Positions 63,327 through 64,000 of a DNA stretch of 64,000 bases are shown here, in pieces. The translations under genes and the position numbers were made by a program. The notes under the pieces were generated by a model. That model was not told the DNA's origin. It saw nothing but the letters and a program-made list of their open reading frames with translations, and searched no databases. Source of the stretch: Clostridiales bacterium (lineage in GTDB: Bacteria > Bacillota > Clostridia > Oscillospirales > Acutalibacteraceae); the NCBI GenBank assembly GCA_012840445.1, contig DULI01000010.1:1-64000 (forward strand), read 5' to 3'. Within the stretch, counting starts at the first letter, position 1. Each line of letters starts with the position of its first letter.

Positions 63327-63555
63327 ATGGATTTAAGAACGGTAATGTTAATGTTGGCAGTCGGTTCATTTTTGTTCGGACTGCTGTTAAATAGCATTTA
63401 CATTTAATAAAAATAACCCACAGCAGGTACTGTTCTGGATTACGGCAAAAATTCTGCAGGGTGCTGGCTCCCTGATGCTTTATTTCAGGACAACCATTTA
63501 TGATGGCTTCCGCTCTCTAATATGGAACCGTTCTCCATATAATAAATTTTATTAA
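63327..63555 (+). pseudogene. Remnant of a membrane signalling protein N-terminus
   Basis: An ATG behind AAGGTTGTGG opens MDLRTVMLMLAVGSFLFGLLL and then stops at 63407. One base earlier in phase the reading continues IAFTFNKNNPQQVLFW, then ITAKILQGAGSLMLYFR, up to a TAA at 63553. The two parts join smoothly if one A of the run at 63389-63391 is removed. The pattern resembles the membrane N-terminus of clostridial PAS/GGDEF sensor proteins. Nothing of the downstream domains remains, so this is a decayed fragment. Confidence 0.7.
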
Positions 63556-63622
63556 CCATTTTAGTACAATACAATCTGTGCGAAATAAGAATCATTGTCT
63601 TGTCTTTGAAATATGAACAGAT
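63485..63622 (-). pseudogene. Remnant of an ABC transporter ATPase C-terminus
   Basis: The minus strand reads DKTMILISHRL followed by NKIYYMENGSILESGSHHK and a TGA. This is the end of an ABC ATPase: H-loop ISHR, then the family's final strand and the G-x-H pattern. A TAA stands just upstream in the same frame, and no Walker A, signature or Walker B remains. It overlaps the end of the plus-strand remnant. Both are broken pieces left in a decaying region. Confidence 0.65.
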
Positions 63623-63711
63623 TTAGCAATTACTTGTGAACAATTGGGTTGACGTTAGCGACACAAAAGTGTCCATCCTACCATTAGCCAAAGGTGCATA
63701 AAAACAAAAAT

Positions 63712-63737
63712 ACCCGACAGTCAGACGACTGTCGGGT
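63712..63737 (-). terminator. Terminator of the tRNA-Ala gene
   Basis: acccgacagtc / gactgtcgggt is a perfect 11-bp hairpin, followed on the minus strand by ATTTTTGTTTTT. The gap between it and the remnants (63623-63711) shows no gene. Confidence 0.85.
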
Positions 63738-63738
63738 T

Positions 63739-63814
<76 letters not shown>

Positions 63815-63846
63815 ACATATTAACTTTTTCTCTCGCAGCGGAAAAT

Positions 63847-63875
63847 ATCATATCATATTGTCTTAAAAATTTCAA
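63847..63875 (-). promoter_or_regulatory. Promoter of tRNA-Ala
   Basis: On the minus strand TTGAAA (63875-63870) and TATGAT (63852-63847) are 17 bp apart, upstream of the tRNA. Confidence 0.65.
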
Positions 63876-63924
63876 GTCTTTTAAACTGATTTTTTTGTGA
63901 ATTGCTTGTTATATGCTATATTGT

Positions 63925-64000
63925 TTACAGCAGTTGCTTGAGCAGTTTTTTACTAGGTTTAATTAAAGAATTCAAGATTTTGCAATCTCCTTTCGAAGGC
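63925..64000 (-). CDS. Possible C-terminus of a gene cut by the window edge
   Basis: On the minus strand about 25 codons run open from the right edge to a TAA at 63925, ending ILNSLIKPSKKLLKQLL. The basic, Leu-rich end could be real, but a second frame is also open for about 13 codons. Low confidence. Confidence 0.25.
   Translation of the reverse strand, partial: PSKGDCKILNSLIKPSKKLLKQLL

Overview
The window reads as a chromosomal segment of a low-GC, endospore-forming anaerobic Firmicute, most likely a clostridium of the Oscillospiraceae/Ruminococcaceae type. The evidence is the spoIIGA-sigE pair, T-box and FMN riboswitches, an ARG-box arginine operon, Ku/LigD end joining, many intrinsic terminators with U-runs, and two dockerin modules (one cut by the left edge, one on a CotH-family protein), which suggest a cellulosome-like surface system. 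The species cannot be fixed from the sequence. I see no prophage, insertion sequence, integron or CRISPR array.

Layout. 1-2 kb: the end of a dockerin protein, an AraC regulator with two DNA-binding domains, and two tRNA-Ser genes. 2-6 kb: an uncharacterised membrane protein, then spoIIGA-sigE and a ComFB-like gene. 6-11 kb: two cell-envelope hydrolase-like genes and a DUF1294 membrane protein. 11-14 kb: ribU behind an FMN riboswitch, metK behind a SAM-I-like but shortened leader with its own terminator, and two small unknowns. 14.5-25 kb, minus strand: helicase-loader and DnaD genes, a secreted protein, a PrsA-like foldase lipoprotein, mfd, pth, pyrG and an unknown. 25-27.6 kb: cdd, rsmA and a membrane-anchored unknown. 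27.6-32.8 kb: comEA, a KtrB/TrkH potassium channel, a phosphoesterase, three small unknown genes behind a sigma-E-type promoter, and a diguanylate cyclase.

32.8-41 kb, minus strand, is a complete arginine operon argG-H-C-J-B-D-F with two ARG boxes upstream. 41-47 kb holds a TIM-barrel protein, a flavin reductase, the CotH-dockerin protein, a YabE/RpfB-like 3D protein and an M23 peptidase. 47.6-51 kb is the Ku-LigD pair with a possible 43-residue third gene. 51-55.4 kb is an operon-like group: HMA/TauE-SafE/cupredoxin fusion, DUF2318 protein, response regulator and histidine kinase, probably for metal handling. 55.7-62.6 kb is a complete tryptophan operon trpE-G-D-C-F-B-A under a Trp T-box, followed by a C_GCAxxG_C_C family gene. 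The last kilobase carries two decaying gene remnants on opposite strands and a tRNA-Ala.

Most of the window is ordinary core metabolism. The points most worth a second look are the atypical metK leader, the three-gene cluster at 30.2-31.3 kb with a sigma-E-like promoter, the metal/two-component group, the gene remnants at 63.3-63.6 kb, and the 43-residue gene behind ligD.
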